Assembly: GCF_009831415.1 (NCBI RefSeq)
Contig: NZ_CP043727.1
Location: 2,356,001 to 2,420,000 of the forward strand
DNA from: Yersinia canariae
Lineage (GTDB): Bacteria > Pseudomonadota > Gammaproteobacteria > Enterobacterales > Enterobacteriaceae
Direction of reading: 5' to 3'
DNA: 64,000 nucleotides
Part shown: positions 1 to 9,639 of the stretch, piece by piece
Layout of the letters: each line of letters opens with the position of its first letter
How positions within the stretch are numbered: the first letter of the stretch is position 1
The notes under the pieces: model-generated
Told to the model about the DNA's origin: nothing
The model's database searches: none
Seen by the model: the letters and a program-made list of their open reading frames with translations, nothing else
Made by a program: the position numbers and the translations under genes

Positions 1-1068
1 ATCACGAGTTTGGGTCTCCCAGCGCTGTTGCATTTGTGGCTCTAATGCCAGACTTTTTACGGTTTCGACTCCTGCGACAGTTTCGGTTAAAAATGCGCCA
101 TTTTGTGCCGCGCAACTGCACAGCACTTCGACTTTTTTTTGCAATGGTCGAGTGGTCAGGGCGGCTAATAACAAATAAAGCGGTAGCGTACCCAAAACAA
201 TGAATGTCAGCAGCGGCGAAATACACCACATCACGATAAATAATACCAAGGTAAAAACAACATCCACACATAATGTCAGGGCCGAACCGGTAATAAATTC
301 ACGGATACTATCTAATTCTCGCACCCTGGCGACAATATTCCCCACATGTCGCTGCTTAAAATAACTTAGTGGCAACTTAATTAAGTGTTGAAATAGCTTG
401 CCGCCCAGTAAAATATCCACCCGCGTTGTCGTATGGCTAAAAATATATTCCCGCAAGAGCTTTAGTACAACTTCATATATTCCCACCACTAATAATACAA
501 TAATTAACACATCGAGAGTCGTCAGCGCATTATGGACTAGGACTTTATCCATAATCACCTGAAAGAAAAGTGGAGATATCAATGCCAGGAACTGCAATAG
601 CATTGATAATACCAAGACCTGAACCAGTGATTTACGGTGACGTAATAAAACCGGGATAAACCAGCGGATGTTAAAACGCGAATGGCTGCAATAGAGGACA
701 ACTCCGCCCCACATCAAACTAAGCTCTTGATAACTTATTATTTTTGGCTTATCACTGTCAGCGTGTTGAATCAAAGCCTGCTGATCATTCAGCCGGGCCA
801 ATAAAATAAACCGGCCTTGTGTATCACGAAATGCCAGTGGCAATTGCCCTGTTTTAATTTTATTTAAGGGTTGCTTTTTTACGGTGAAACGAACGGATGT
901 CGCGCGCGACAGTTGTGATAAATAGCGTTGTAATGATGTGAATGTTACCCTTATCGTGATATCAATTGCAGCTTTGCGGCCAAATATTTCCACAGGTTCG
1001 GCATTAATCCCGGCTAAACGCAGCAACTGTGCTGCACAGACTAAAGAAGAATGAATGTGATTTTCCAT
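1..1068 (-). CDS. Type I secretion ABC exporter (HlyB/RtxB type), 5' part, truncated by window edge
   Basis: The first 356 residues read open from an ATG at 1068 to the left edge. They contain an N-terminal peptidase-like domain (about residues 1-125), then hydrophobic segments typical of an ABC exporter (for example LVLSMLLQFLALISPLFFQV), followed by the family motif FKQRHVGNIVARVRELDSI and the TETVAGVETVKSLALEP stretch that precedes the nucleotide-binding domain. The ATPase domain lies outside the window. The peptidase domain looks non-catalytic: the usual GHF histidine motif reads GRF. This matches the C39-like domain of HlyB, which binds RTX substrates without cleaving them. Role inferred: inner-membrane energiser of a type I secretion system. 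The substrate, membrane-fusion partner and regulators would be to the left. Family call is firm; substrate unknown. Confidence 0.88.
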   Translation of the reverse strand, partial: MENHIHSSLVCAAQLLRLAGINAEPVEIFGRKAAIDITIRVTFTSLQRYLSQLSRATSVRFTVKKQPLNKIKTGQLPLAFRDTQGRFILLARLNDQQALIQHADSDKPKIISYQELSLMWGGVVLYCSHSRFNIRWFIPVLLRHRKSLVQVLVLSMLLQFLALISPLFFQVIMDKVLVHNALTTLDVLIIVLLVVGIYEVVLKLLREYIFSHTTTRVDILLGGKLFQHLIKLPLSYFKQRHVGNIVARVRELDSIREFITGSALTLCVDVVFTLVLFIVMWCISPLLTFIVLGTLPLYLLLAALTTRPLQKKVEVLCSCAAQNGAFLTETVAGVETVKSLALEPQMQQRWETQTRD

Positions 1069-1388
1069 AAATTGCATTGCCTATGTTTTCATCGTCAGAG
1101 TCAAATAACTTTCTATAGCCATAGAATATAACCATGAAATTGTATCGTCCCTTTTATATACCGGTCTTATAAAGTAAGGTTTTATAATAAATTCAATCTC
1201 AAAATTTCTTTAATTTTATTAAAAAAACAGAATTCGCGGTGTAATCATAAAGTCGAAAATATAAATCAAAACTCGGGTATTACTGGCTATACTGTAAAAT
1301 CCGCAGTGTTACCCGCGACGGGCACCTCACATTTATTGATTTGTATCGCCAATTTTTTATCGCTTTGTGTGATAATTTCACGGTGATT
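1069..1388. other. Divergent intergenic region, AT-rich
   Basis: This stretch separates the exporter gene (minus) from fhs (plus). It is AT-rich and must hold both promoters. I see no gene, RNA or clear operator in it. Confidence 0.5.
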
Positions 1389-1515
1389 TATAGCCTAAAT
1401 AATTCGAGTAGCAGAAAGACGGCAAGTGAATGTGCCCGATGAGCTTATGTGGTCAGTCATTTGGGTGATTGAACATAGCCAGCGCCCATGCAACTTGAAG
1501 CATGACGGGCATATA
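1389..1515 (+). repeat. ERIC element (127 bp)
   Basis: The segment starts TATAGCCTAAATAATTCGAG and ends CAACTTGAAGCATGACGGGC then ATATA. Its core GTGAAT...GAGCTTATGTGG...GTGATTGAACA corresponds to the ERIC primer core sequences (GTGAATCCCCAGGAGCTTAC and AAGTAAGTGACTGGGGTGAG) with scattered mismatches. The length is exactly the canonical 127 bp. ERICs are imperfect palindromes that fold when transcribed. This one lies 54 bp upstream of the likely fhs start, so it is probably in the fhs mRNA leader. Confidence 0.85.
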
Positions 1516-1569
1516 GCCATTGTGATTGGCCGCCGCCGTTTTATCACTGATAACAGGAATTTCCTCACC

Positions 1570-3327
1570 ATGACACCGACACCACCTCCTACTGCCGATG
1601 CTCGCCCCCCCTTATCTGATGTGAATCTTGAAGCAAATTTGCTGCCAATTCAGCGAGTTGCTCAGCAATTAGGCCTAAGCGCTGATGATTTAATCCCATA
1701 CGGGCATCATATGGCGAAAGTCGATATCAGTGCATTGCGCCCCGGCAGTCCGCAGGGCAAACTGATTCTGGTTTCCAGCATTACGCCGACACCGATGGGA
1801 GAAGGTAAAACCGTCACAACGATTGGTTTAAGTCAGGGAATCAACCACTTAGGTTTTCGCGCTGTGGCGTGTATTCGCCAGCCCAGTCTTGGCCCTGTTT
1901 TTGGTGTTAAAGGAGGAGCCGCAGGCGGCGGCGCGGCACAAGTGTTGCCCATGGAGAAATTGAACCTGCACCTGACAGGCGATATCCATGCTATCAGTGC
2001 GGCTCATAATCTGGCGGCAGCGGCGCTGGATGCACGGTTGTATCACGAACAGCGCTTGGGGCCGGCCTTTAGCCCACAAACCGGCATGCCGCGACTGAAT
2101 ATTGATGCTCAACAAATCCTCTGGCCCCGAGTGGTTGATCATAATGATCGGGCGCTGCGGCAGATTAGAGTCGGCATTGGCGGGGGAACTCATGGCGTGG
2201 AGCGGGCTGATCATGTCGAAATTACCGCCGCCTCAGAGCTCATGGCCATTTTGGCGTTGTCAGAAAATTTGCGCGATATGCGCCAGCGTATTGGTCGGAT
2301 AATTTTGGCCCACGCCACTGACGGGCAGGCCATTACGGCTGATGATTTGGGCGTTGCCGGTGCCATGGCCGCCCTGATGAAAGAGACGATTCACCCGACA
2401 CTGATGCAAACCACTGAACAAACACCGGTGCTTATTCATGCAGGGCCATTTGCCAATATTGCACATGGGAACTCCTCAGTGCTGGCTGACCGGCTGGGAT
2501 TACAATTAGCGGAATATGTGGTCACAGAGGCAGGTTTTGGCTCTGACATGGGCATGGAAAAGTTCTTTAATATTAAGTATCGTCAGTCCGGTATCGCCCC
2601 ATCCTGTGTGGTCTTAGTTGCCACAATACGAAGCTTGAAAGCCAATAGTGGTGTTTTTGATATCAAACCGGGACAGCCGCTGCCCGCCGAAATTCTTAAT
2701 ACTCATATCCCCTTATTGCGGCAAGGGTGCGCCAATCTAAAATGGCATATTCAACATGCCAAAAGTTATGGTTTGCCGGTGGTGGTTGCTGTCAATCGTT
2801 TTCCTGACGACAGTGCCGAGGAACTGGCATTTTTGAATGACTATGCGCTATCCGCCGGGGCGGTTGCCTGCGAAATCAGTGATGCCTTTGCGAAAGGCGG
2901 TGCGGGCACGGCCACTTTAGCACAGCACGTTATTGCCGCCTGCACCCAAGCCACCGCGCCAACATTGCCCTACCCTGATAACGCCACATTGGTGCAAAAA
3001 ATACAGGTTTTGGCACAGCGTTACGGCGCCCGGGACATCACCTTTACGCCACTGGCGCGCCGGCAGCTTGATGAGATAACCGCAGCAGGTTTTGGTCATT
3101 TACCGCTGTGTATGGCTAAAACGCCGCTTTCCATCAGTGCTGATGCCCGCCTGAAGAATGTTCCTGTAGACTTTGTGTTACCGGTCACTTCCTGCGCGGT
3201 ATCAGCCGGTGCCGGGTTTGTCCGCATTTATGCAGGGGATATTATGACCATGCCGGGCCTTGGCACACAGCCAGCGTATTATCATATTGATATAGATGAC
3301 GAAGGGCATATTCACGGGTTAAGCTAG
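1570..3327 (+). CDS. fhs: Formate-tetrahydrofolate ligase
   Basis: ATP-dependent ligation of formate to tetrahydrofolate, giving 10-formyl-THF for one-carbon metabolism in the cytosol. The protein shows the P-loop-like [11 protein letters not shown], the family signature around [11 protein letters not shown], and the second signature [13 protein letters not shown]. The frame is open from 1426, but that extension (48 codons) runs through the ERIC repeat, so I choose the ATG at 1570. This gives 585 aa, near the usual size of about 560 plus a short Pro-rich head. Oddity: the signature normally ends GGGY, and here the Tyr is Ala (GGGAAQV). The gene stands alone, with the next gene 45 bp downstream. 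E. coli K-12 lacks this enzyme and uses FolD. Confidence 0.93.
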   Translation: MTPTPPPTADARPPLSDVNLEANLLPIQRVAQQLGLSADDLIPYGHHMAKVDISALRPGSPQGKLILVSSITPTPMGEGKTVTTIGLSQGINHLGFRAVACIRQPSLGPVFGVKGGAAGGGAAQVLPMEKLNLHLTGDIHAISAAHNLAAAALDARLYHEQRLGPAFSPQTGMPRLNIDAQQILWPRVVDHNDRALRQIRVGIGGGTHGVERADHVEITAASELMAILALSENLRDMRQRIGRIILAHATDGQAITADDLGVAGAMAALMKETIHPTLMQTTEQTPVLIHAGPFANIAHGNSSVLADRLGLQLAEYVVTEAGFGSDMGMEKFFNIKYRQSGIAPSCVVLVATIRSLKANSGVFDIKPGQPLPAEILNTHIPLLRQGCANLKWHIQHAKSYGLPVVVAVNRFPDDSAEELAFLNDYALSAGAVACEISDAFAKGGAGTATLAQHVIAACTQATAPTLPYPDNATLVQKIQVLAQRYGARDITFTPLARRQLDEITAAGFGHLPLCMAKTPLSISADARLKNVPVDFVLPVTSCAVSAGAGFVRIYAGDIMTMPGLGTQPAYYHIDIDDEGHIHGLS

Positions 3328-3372
3328 AGTGATACCAGCAGTGATAAGTTAACAAGATAAATAAGGTTTATT

Positions 3373-3816
3373 ATGTCTCAACAGCAGGAATATCAACGAA
3401 TTGGCGGCTGGCTATTGGCTCCGCTGGCCTATCTGATTGTGACATTGCTCAGTGCCAGCTTGATGCTGGCGCTCTATGCCATGGCGATTTTCACGCCAGA
3501 ATCCAGAGAATATCTGTCCACCAACTCACAGGCATTTACTCTGCAATGGTATTTCTCGGTGGTCACCACGGTGGTGATGTGGCTTTATACTTTATGGGTC
3601 ATTTGGCTGTTTTGCAGCCGCTCACAGCGTTTCCCTAAATGGTTTATTCTGTGGTTATTACTCACCGTATTATTAGCATTAAAGGCGTTTGCTTTCTCGC
3701 CAATTACTGATGATATCGCCTTGCGCACATTGGGTTGGCCGCTGTTGGCCGCGGCTGTTTTTGTGCCCTATATCAAACGTTCTCAGCGAGTGAAGCACAC
3801 CTTTGTCGAACGTTAA
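3373..3816 (+). CDS. ydgK: DUF2569 inner-membrane protein YdgK
   Basis: A 147-aa protein with four hydrophobic segments (about residues 10-38, 58-80, 90-108 and 118-135) and the GGWLLAPLAYL start typical of DUF2569. E. coli ydgK also sits directly upstream of rsxA, which supports the name. A Shine-Dalgarno AAGG precedes the ATG. Function is unknown. Its position suggests co-inheritance with the Rsx electron-transfer complex, but a terminator-like hairpin separates it from rsxA, so it may be a separate transcript. Confidence 0.85.
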   Translation: MSQQQEYQRIGGWLLAPLAYLIVTLLSASLMLALYAMAIFTPESREYLSTNSQAFTLQWYFSVVTTVVMWLYTLWVIWLFCSRSQRFPKWFILWLLLTVLLALKAFAFSPITDDIALRTLGWPLLAAAVFVPYIKRSQRVKHTFVER

Positions 3817-3906
3817 GGGCATTGCGCATTTTCTCCTGCAATGCCTGCAATTTGCAAAATGGCGGATAAAATCGTAATAACCTTGTATTTCATCTGTTGT
3901 CCTTAG

Positions 3907-3944
3907 GCCGCCAATTTTGGATAATAGGCGGCTTTTATTTTTTT
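3907..3944 (+). terminator. Hairpin plus T-tract just upstream of rsxA
   Basis: GCCGCC (3907-3912) pairs with GGCGGC (3927-3932) and is followed by TTTTATTTTTTTA. It looks like a Rho-independent terminator for ydgK. It ends only about 10 bp before the rsxA start codon, so it could also act as an attenuator or occlude the rsxA ribosome site. Confidence 0.7.
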
Positions 3945-3954
3945 AGGCTCCGCA

Positions 3955-4536
3955 ATGACTGAATACCTGCTCCTGTTTGTCGGCACTGTTTTGGTAAACA
4001 ACTTCGTTCTGGTCAAATTTCTTGGCCTCTGCCCTTTCATGGGTGTCTCCAAAAAATTGGAGACCGCCATTGGTATGGGGCTGGCGACCACTTTTGTACT
4101 GACATTGGCCTCAGTTTGCGCCTGGATGGTTAACAGCTTTATTTTGCTGCCTCTGGGCCTGGTCTATTTACGGACGCTGGCCTTTATTTTAGTGATTGCG
4201 GTCGTCGTGCAATTTACTGAGTTGGTGGTGCGCAAAACCAGCCCCGCGCTTTATCGCCTGCTGGGGATATTTTTGCCCTTGATCACCACAAACTGTGCGG
4301 TGTTGGGTGTGGCCTTGCTTAATGTCAATCAATCTCACAATTTTATGCAATCGGCGGTCTATGGCTTTAGTGCCGCAGCCGGTTTCTCTCTGGTTATGGT
4401 GCTATTTGCCGCTATCCGTGAGCGGCTGGCGGTCGCTGACGTCCCTGCGCCTTTTCGCGGCTCTTCCATAGCACTGATAACCGCAGGGCTGATGTCATTA
4501 GCCTTTATGGGCTTTACCGGGTTGGTGAAGTTCTAA
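3955..4536 (+). CDS. rsxA: Electron transport complex subunit RsxA
   Basis: Integral membrane subunit of the Rsx (Rnf-like) complex, which transfers electrons across the inner membrane and keeps SoxR reduced. The 193 aa equal the E. coli length. The sequence is nearly all transmembrane helix, with conserved [18 protein letters not shown] near the start and [12 protein letters not shown] in the middle. These Cys-containing motifs are repeated in the homologous RsxE, where [11 protein letters not shown] and VTNCIVIG can be seen. It overlaps rsxB by one base, so translation is probably coupled. Confidence 0.97.
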   Translation: MTEYLLLFVGTVLVNNFVLVKFLGLCPFMGVSKKLETAIGMGLATTFVLTLASVCAWMVNSFILLPLGLVYLRTLAFILVIAVVVQFTELVVRKTSPALYRLLGIFLPLITTNCAVLGVALLNVNQSHNFMQSAVYGFSAAAGFSLVMVLFAAIRERLAVADVPAPFRGSSIALITAGLMSLAFMGFTGLVKF

Positions 4537-5159
4537 TGATGTCGTTATGGATTGCCATCGGCGCATTAAGCACATTAGCACTGATTTCCGGTGCGGTATT
4601 GGGTTTTGCTGCCCGCCGTTTCCAGGTGGATCAAGACCCGGTTGTCGAGCAAATCGACGCCATCTTACCGCAGAGTCAGTGTGGGCAATGTGGCTATCCC
4701 GGCTGTCGGCCTTATGCTGAAGCGGTATCTGGCGGTGGCGAAAAAATCAATAAATGCGCCCCTGGTGGCGAACAAGTGATGCTGAAGTTGGCCGAGTTGC
4801 TGGCCGTCGAGCCGCAACCGCTGGATGGTGACGAAACTGCCGCCCATCCTCAGCGCAAAGTCGCTTTTATTGATGAGGCCAATTGCATTGGTTGCACTAA
4901 ATGCATTCAGGCCTGTCCGGTTGATGCCATTGTTGGCGCGACTCGCGCAATGCACACCGTGCTGCCAGATCTTTGTACCGGTTGTGACCTTTGCGTCTCG
5001 CCGTGCCCGACCGATTGTATAGAAATGATCCCGGTTGCTACCACCACCGCCAACTGGAAGTGGGATTTGAGCACTATCCCAGTCAAGAACCTTCCTAAAC
5101 AGTTAGCTGCTTCGCAGATGATTCCGGTGAAAATGATAGATGTGGAGCAACATGTTTAA
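4536..5159 (+). CDS. rsxB: Electron transport complex subunit RsxB (ferredoxin-like)
   Basis: Membrane-anchored iron-sulphur subunit of Rsx, 207 aa. An N-terminal helix is followed by a four-Cys cluster CGQCGYPGC...C and then two ferredoxin 4Fe-4S motifs, [12 protein letters not shown] and [12 protein letters not shown]. The start is ATGATG (4536 or 4539). The first ATG overlaps the rsxA stop and the 3' end overlaps rsxC by 8 bp, so this is a coupled operon. All cluster-binding cysteines are present. Confidence 0.97.
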   Translation: MMSLWIAIGALSTLALISGAVLGFAARRFQVDQDPVVEQIDAILPQSQCGQCGYPGCRPYAEAVSGGGEKINKCAPGGEQVMLKLAELLAVEPQPLDGDETAAHPQRKVAFIDEANCIGCTKCIQACPVDAIVGATRAMHTVLPDLCTGCDLCVSPCPTDCIEMIPVATTTANWKWDLSTIPVKNLPKQLAASQMIPVKMIDVEQHV

Positions 5160-7122
5160 GCTGTTTACTGCCCGTCAGCACGATAACATCTGGGATTTCG
5201 ACGGGGGGATCCATCCGCCGGAAATGAAGTTGCAGTCAAGCACGGTGCCGATGCGCATCGCGACTTTACCTGAACACATGATTATTCCATTGCAACAGCA
5301 TCTCGGGCCGGAAGGTGAACTGCGCGTCAGAACCGGTGAGCGAGTGTTAAAAGGGCAACCACTGACCGTGGGCCGTGGCCGCACAGTTCCGGTGCATGCG
5401 CCGACTTCCGGTGTCATTACCGCCATTGCCCCGCACACCACCGCCCATCCCTCCGGTTTAGCGGAGCTGTGCGTGCATATCACCCCTGATGGCGAGGATC
5501 GCTGGCGCGAGCAACAGCCATGGGCCGATTACTCTGAGCGAGATAAAACTGCCCTGCTGGACAGAATCCATCAGGCGGGTATCGCCGGTTTGGGCGGTGC
5601 TGGTTTTCCAACAGCCAGTAAGTTACAAGGCGGTTTAAATAACGTTACCACACTCATTATCAACGCGGCTGAGTGCGAGCCTTATATCACTGCCGATGAC
5701 CGTTTGATGCAAGACCATGCTACAGAGTTGGTCTTGGGTATTCAGATTTTAATCTATCTGCTGCAACCTCAGCAGGTGCTGATTGGCATTGAAGATAATA
5801 AACCTGAAGCTATCGCCGCTGTGCAACAGGCGCTGCGCGGTCAGAACCTCATACAGCTGCGCGTGATCCCCACGAAATACCCGTCAGGCGGTGCCAAGCA
5901 ACTGACCAAGATCCTCACCGGCAAAGAAGTGCCTTTCGGCCAGCATTCTTCATCTATTGGCGTATTAATGCAGAACGTCGGTACTGTGGTGGCAATCAAA
6001 CGGGCGATTATTGACGATGAGCCTTTAATTGAACGAGTCGTGACATTAACCGGCGATGCATTGACTAAACCGGGGAATTTCTGGGCCAGAATCGGCACTC
6101 CCGTCATACACTTGTTAAAACTGGCCGGTTTTGTGCCGCAAAATCACCCCATGGTTATTATGGGCGGCCCACTGATGGGCTTTACCCTGCCCAGCCTGGA
6201 TGTCCCGATTGTTAAAATCAGTAACTGTATTTTGGCACCCGCCGAAGCTGAAATGGGGTTATCCGAACCCGAGCAATCTTGCATTCGCTGTGGTTTATGT
6301 GTGGATGCTTGTCCGGCGGGCCTATTACCCCAGCAACTCTATTGGTTTAGTCGGGGTGAAGAGCATGAGAAAGCCCGCAATCATAACTTATTCGACTGTA
6401 TTGAGTGCGGTGCCTGCGCCTATGTTTGCCCGAGTAATATTCCGCTGGTGCAGTATTATCGCCAGGAAAAGGCCGAAATTCGCGCCCTTGATCAAGAAAA
6501 TGCGCGGGCTGCAGAGGCCAAAGCGCGTTTTGAAGCTAAACAAGCGCGTCTCCAGCGGGAAAAACTGGCGCGGGAACTGCGCCATAAACAAGCCGCGGTC
6601 AAGCTCAGTGATGTTGACCAACAAAGGGTTGAAGCCGCTGTCAGCCGCCTGGCTCGCGAATCAGACAATCCAGATTCAGCTATCAGTGTAACCCTTGGAG
6701 AAGCGCCGGATAACAGCGCCGCTATTGCGGCTCGCGAAGCCCGCAAAGCGCAAGTCAGAGCCCGTCAGGCAGAGAAAAAACCGACAACGGTGACCGAAGA
6801 AACAACGCAAGCGGTAGACCCACGTCAAGTCGCCGTGGCTGCGGCTATTGCCCGCGTTAAGGCCAAAAAAGCTGCTCAGGTACAGCTTGAATCTGCGGTG
6901 AAAGTTGAAAATGAAGTGGCGGAGGAGGATCCGCGCAAAGCCGCCGTGGCTGCGGCTATTGCTCGCGTTAAGGCCAAAAAAGCTGCTCAGGCACAGCTTG
7001 AATCTGCGGTGAAAGTTGAAAATGAAGTGGCGGAGGAAGATCCGCGCAAAGCCGCCGTGGCTGCGGCTATTGCTCGCGTTAAGGCTAAAAAAGCTGCTCA
7101 GGCAGCCGTAAATCCAGATTAA
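5152..7122 (+). CDS. rsxC: Electron transport complex subunit RsxC
   Basis: Peripheral NADH/FMN-binding subunit of Rsx. The start is taken at the ATG (MFKLFTAR) at 5152, inside the rsxB end, because an upstream ATG at 5140 adds only four unconserved residues. This gives 656 aa. It shows [13 protein letters not shown] (nucleotide/FMN region, about residues 145-160) and two 4Fe-4S motifs, [14 protein letters not shown] and [14 protein letters not shown] (about residues 375-425). The tail after residue 440 is a long charged Ala/Lys/Arg/Glu helix ending in three 37-residue tandem repeats. The E. coli protein also has a long repetitive tail. Confidence 0.96.
   Translation: MFKLFTARQHDNIWDFDGGIHPPEMKLQSSTVPMRIATLPEHMIIPLQQHLGPEGELRVRTGERVLKGQPLTVGRGRTVPVHAPTSGVITAIAPHTTAHPSGLAELCVHITPDGEDRWREQQPWADYSERDKTALLDRIHQAGIAGLGGAGFPTASKLQGGLNNVTTLIINAAECEPYITADDRLMQDHATELVLGIQILIYLLQPQQVLIGIEDNKPEAIAAVQQALRGQNLIQLRVIPTKYPSGGAKQLTKILTGKEVPFGQHSSSIGVLMQNVGTVVAIKRAIIDDEPLIERVVTLTGDALTKPGNFWARIGTPVIHLLKLAGFVPQNHPMVIMGGPLMGFTLPSLDVPIVKISNCILAPAEAEMGLSEPEQSCIRCGLCVDACPAGLLPQQLYWFSRGEEHEKARNHNLFDCIECGACAYVCPSNIPLVQYYRQEKAEIRALDQENARAAEAKARFEAKQARLQREKLARELRHKQAAVKLSDVDQQRVEAAVSRLARESDNPDSAISVTLGEAPDNSAAIAAREARKAQVRARQAEKKPTTVTEETTQAVDPRQVAVAAAIARVKAKKAAQVQLESAVKVENEVAEEDPRKAAVAAAIARVKAKKAAQAQLESAVKVENEVAEEDPRKAAVAAAIARVKAKKAAQAAVNPD
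6820..7119 (+). repeat. 111-bp tandem repeat inside rsxC
   Basis: A 37-codon unit ([20 protein letters not shown] then [16 protein letters not shown]) occurs twice in full and once in part. The same DNA GTGGCTGCGGCTATTG starts at 6835, 6946 and 7057. The copies are nearly identical, so recombination or slippage could change repeat number. It encodes the Ala/Lys-rich C-terminal tail of RsxC. Confidence 0.92.
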
Positions 7123-7161
7123 AATACAATTCAGACTGAACTGACGCCTTGGAATAAGGTG

Positions 7162-8049
7162 TCAATTCACTGACATCAGGTATGTATAAGCAGCTGTAAT
7201 ATCGCGCATTTTAGATTCTGCATGGCAATTATCTATTTCAATAACTTCCATTTCTACACCGCCGCCAAACTCATCTCGCAGCTTAGGCAATACTTCGTTG
7301 AATAAGTATATAGAAAACTTTATACATTCTTTGGCGTTGCCCTGATGAGATATAGACAAAAATTCGCCAGCTGGGATAGAAAGATGATCTATTTCGCGAT
7401 GCCCTTGAATTTCATGCCGTTTATCTTTATCAATGGCGGTCGAATAGTACACACTGTTCTGCCCTTGCTGACACTTATTGGCCGAAAACAGGGAATATAC
7501 CCGCTGGCAAGAAAAGTTAACTTCTTTAAAGAAATCGAGCAAAATTTCATTTTTCATTGCCATACAAGATGAATGCTGACCACTGCAATGATTGTGCTCA
7601 TCGAAATCCAGCCGCCGCGTAAAGCCCACTAACTCTTTCTCTGGCAAAGATATACGTTTGATTTCTGGCGTATAATTCTCATAGAAATTGAATCGGGGAA
7701 GCATCCCCTTCACATCCCACTGCTCCATTTGGCGAAAACTGTTGGGGGTAACACCAAAGCGCTTCTTAAAGGTACGAGTAAACGTTTGTTGCGAATCGAA
7801 CCCCAACTCATCTGAAATTGCAATGATTGGCCGGCGTGATATACGCAAAGCCACCGCCGAACGCGTCAACACTCGTCCACGTATGTAGGAGGCTAATTGT
7901 AACCCTACAATACTTTTAAATTTCCGTTGCAGATGCCATTTTGAATATCCAGAAATCTTTGCCACATCATCCAATGTCGGCCGTTTTTCTAAATTGATTT
8001 CAATCCATTCAATTAATTCATCTATAAACAATATGTCTTCGTTTATCAT
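7162..8049 (-). CDS. AraC-family regulator of the Rob type with GyrI-like C-domain
   Basis: A 295-aa protein (ATG at 8049; a GTG at 8076 would add nine residues). Residues 10-110 form two AraC helix-turn-helix motifs, with SGYSKWHLQRKFKSIVG and FDSQQTFTRTFKKRFG closely matching E. coli Rob, and the linker RVLTRSAVALRISRRPI. The remaining 180 residues resemble the GyrI-like effector-binding domain of Rob-type proteins, with REIDHLSIPAGEFLSISHQG near the middle. Ligand unknown. It lies antisense between rsxC and rsxD, splitting an operon that is contiguous in E. coli. Rob/SoxS-type regulators control oxidative and drug stress, so a link with Rsx/SoxR is plausible but unproven. Confidence 0.85.
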   Translation of the reverse strand: MINEDILFIDELIEWIEINLEKRPTLDDVAKISGYSKWHLQRKFKSIVGLQLASYIRGRVLTRSAVALRISRRPIIAISDELGFDSQQTFTRTFKKRFGVTPNSFRQMEQWDVKGMLPRFNFYENYTPEIKRISLPEKELVGFTRRLDFDEHNHCSGQHSSCMAMKNEILLDFFKEVNFSCQRVYSLFSANKCQQGQNSVYYSTAIDKDKRHEIQGHREIDHLSIPAGEFLSISHQGNAKECIKFSIYLFNEVLPKLRDEFGGGVEMEVIEIDNCHAESKMRDITAAYTYLMSVN

Positions 8050-8535
8050 TTCATTGTTCTTTAAATATATAATCACACTGCATACTACATTAATCTATCA
8101 TTATGCCAATGCTTTTCTTAGTTCTCATTTCGACCGTTAAGAAATCGTTAAATTACAATTAATTACAAATAAATCCTCATTACCTATCTCTATTGTAATC
8201 ATGTTGTTAAGCCTCTTGTTCACGGGCTAAAGTCTAATTATTCCCATAGAGAAAACCGTATTTCTTACTATTTCCCTGTAACTATTCAGATATGAATTGC
8301 AAGTTAATTTTTTTGATTAGTGCTGTTTATTAACCTCTATTACTTAATGCCGCGCCATATGATGATTAATAACCCTATGATTAAGGCGTATTACACTTTG
8401 TCTGAATAGGGTAGAATGCGCCACTCATATTACTCCCTGACGGCTGAGTGTATTGACGCCCGTAAGTATTGACTTACCCGCGCAATGCCTGCGTTTGAGA
8501 ACCTTGTTAAGAATTCGACATATGGTTGCAATTTC
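8050..8535. other. Intergenic region between AraC-type gene and rsxD
   Basis: About 490 bp, very AT-rich on the left and of normal composition from about 8440. It must carry the promoter of the minus-strand regulator and, because the rsx operon is broken here, probably a separate promoter for rsxDGE-nth. A TTGACT at 8470 could be a -35 element. No hairpin terminator is visible for rsxC. Confidence 0.4.
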
Positions 8536-9630
8536 ATGAAATTCAGGCCCGTTACATCGACCCAGAACAAAGGGTTGCAGATAGCCAGTTCCCCCTTTAC
8601 ACATAATCAGCGCAGCACCCGCAGTATTATGCTGCTGGTTATTTTGGCCTGCATTCCGGGGATTATCGCCCAGACTATCTTCTTTGGGTACGGCAGTCTG
8701 ATACAGGTTGCGCTGGCCATGGTGACCGCAGTGCTGGCTGAAGGCGCGGTGTTGCAATTACGAAAACAACCGGTATTGATACGGTTACAGGACAATTCTG
8801 CCCTGCTCACTGGGTTACTGTTGGGAATAAGTCTGCCCCCTCTGGCCCCGTGGTGGATGATTGTATTAGGAACCTTATTCGCGATTGTTATTGCCAAACA
8901 ACTCTACGGCGGATTGGGGCAAAATCCGTTTAACCCCGCCATGGTCGGCTATGTCGTTTTGCTAATTTCATTCCCGGTACAAATGACCAGTTGGCTCCCC
9001 CCGCTGCCATTACAGGGGACACCTGTCGGGTTTTATGACAGTTTGCTGACCATTTTCACGGGGTTTACCCATAGCGGCGCAGATATTCACCAACTTCAAG
9101 TTGGCTTTGATGGTGTCAGTCAGGCCACGCCGCTCGATAGCTTCAAAACGGCGCTTCGCTCCCAACCGGCAGAGCAAATTCTGCAACAACCTATCTTTGG
9201 CGGGAGTTTGGCGGGCGTGGGTTGGCAATGGATTAACCTCGGTTTCCTGGCGGGTGGCTTATTACTGCTGTGGCGCAAAGCTATTCACTGGCATATTCCC
9301 GTGAGTTTTCTGTTGGCTTTGGCGGGTTGCGCCACCCTCAGTTGGATGATAGCGCCACAAAGTTTTGCGCCGCCTATGCTGCATTTGTTTTCCGGTGCCA
9401 CCATGTTAGGGGCGTTTTTTATTGCCACCGATCCTGTCAGCGCATCAACAACCCCCAGAGGTCGGCTGATTTTCGGCGCATTGATCGGTATTCTCGTATG
9501 GCTCATTCGTGTTTACGGCGGTTATCCTGATGGCGTCGCATTTGCCGTGCTACTGGCCAATATTACTGTTCCGCTGATTGACCACTATACTCAGCCACGC
9601 GTTTATGGTCATAACCGTGGGCGCAAATAA
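8536..9630 (+). CDS. rsxD: Electron transport complex subunit RsxD
   Basis: Integral membrane flavoprotein of Rsx. The ATG at 8536 (MKFRPVTST) is chosen over 8485, since [13 protein letters not shown] then follows as in E. coli. This gives 364 aa, about 13 more than the E. coli protein at the N-terminus. Visible features are the many transmembrane helices, [20 protein letters not shown], and [12 protein letters not shown], whose Thr is the known covalent FMN attachment site. It is followed by rsxG after 9 bp with a strong AAGGAG site. Confidence 0.96.
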   Translation: MKFRPVTSTQNKGLQIASSPFTHNQRSTRSIMLLVILACIPGIIAQTIFFGYGSLIQVALAMVTAVLAEGAVLQLRKQPVLIRLQDNSALLTGLLLGISLPPLAPWWMIVLGTLFAIVIAKQLYGGLGQNPFNPAMVGYVVLLISFPVQMTSWLPPLPLQGTPVGFYDSLLTIFTGFTHSGADIHQLQVGFDGVSQATPLDSFKTALRSQPAEQILQQPIFGGSLAGVGWQWINLGFLAGGLLLLWRKAIHWHIPVSFLLALAGCATLSWMIAPQSFAPPMLHLFSGATMLGAFFIATDPVSASTTPRGRLIFGALIGILVWLIRVYGGYPDGVAFAVLLANITVPLIDHYTQPRVYGHNRGRK

Positions 9631-9639
9631 GGAGCCGTT

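Noticed and set aside
1426..1569. Upstream start for fhs
   Set aside because: The added 48 codons lie largely in the ERIC element and have no family similarity.
1389..1569. Folate-linked ZTP riboswitch upstream of fhs
   Set aside because: The conserved ZTP motifs are not seen; the structure present is the ERIC palindrome.
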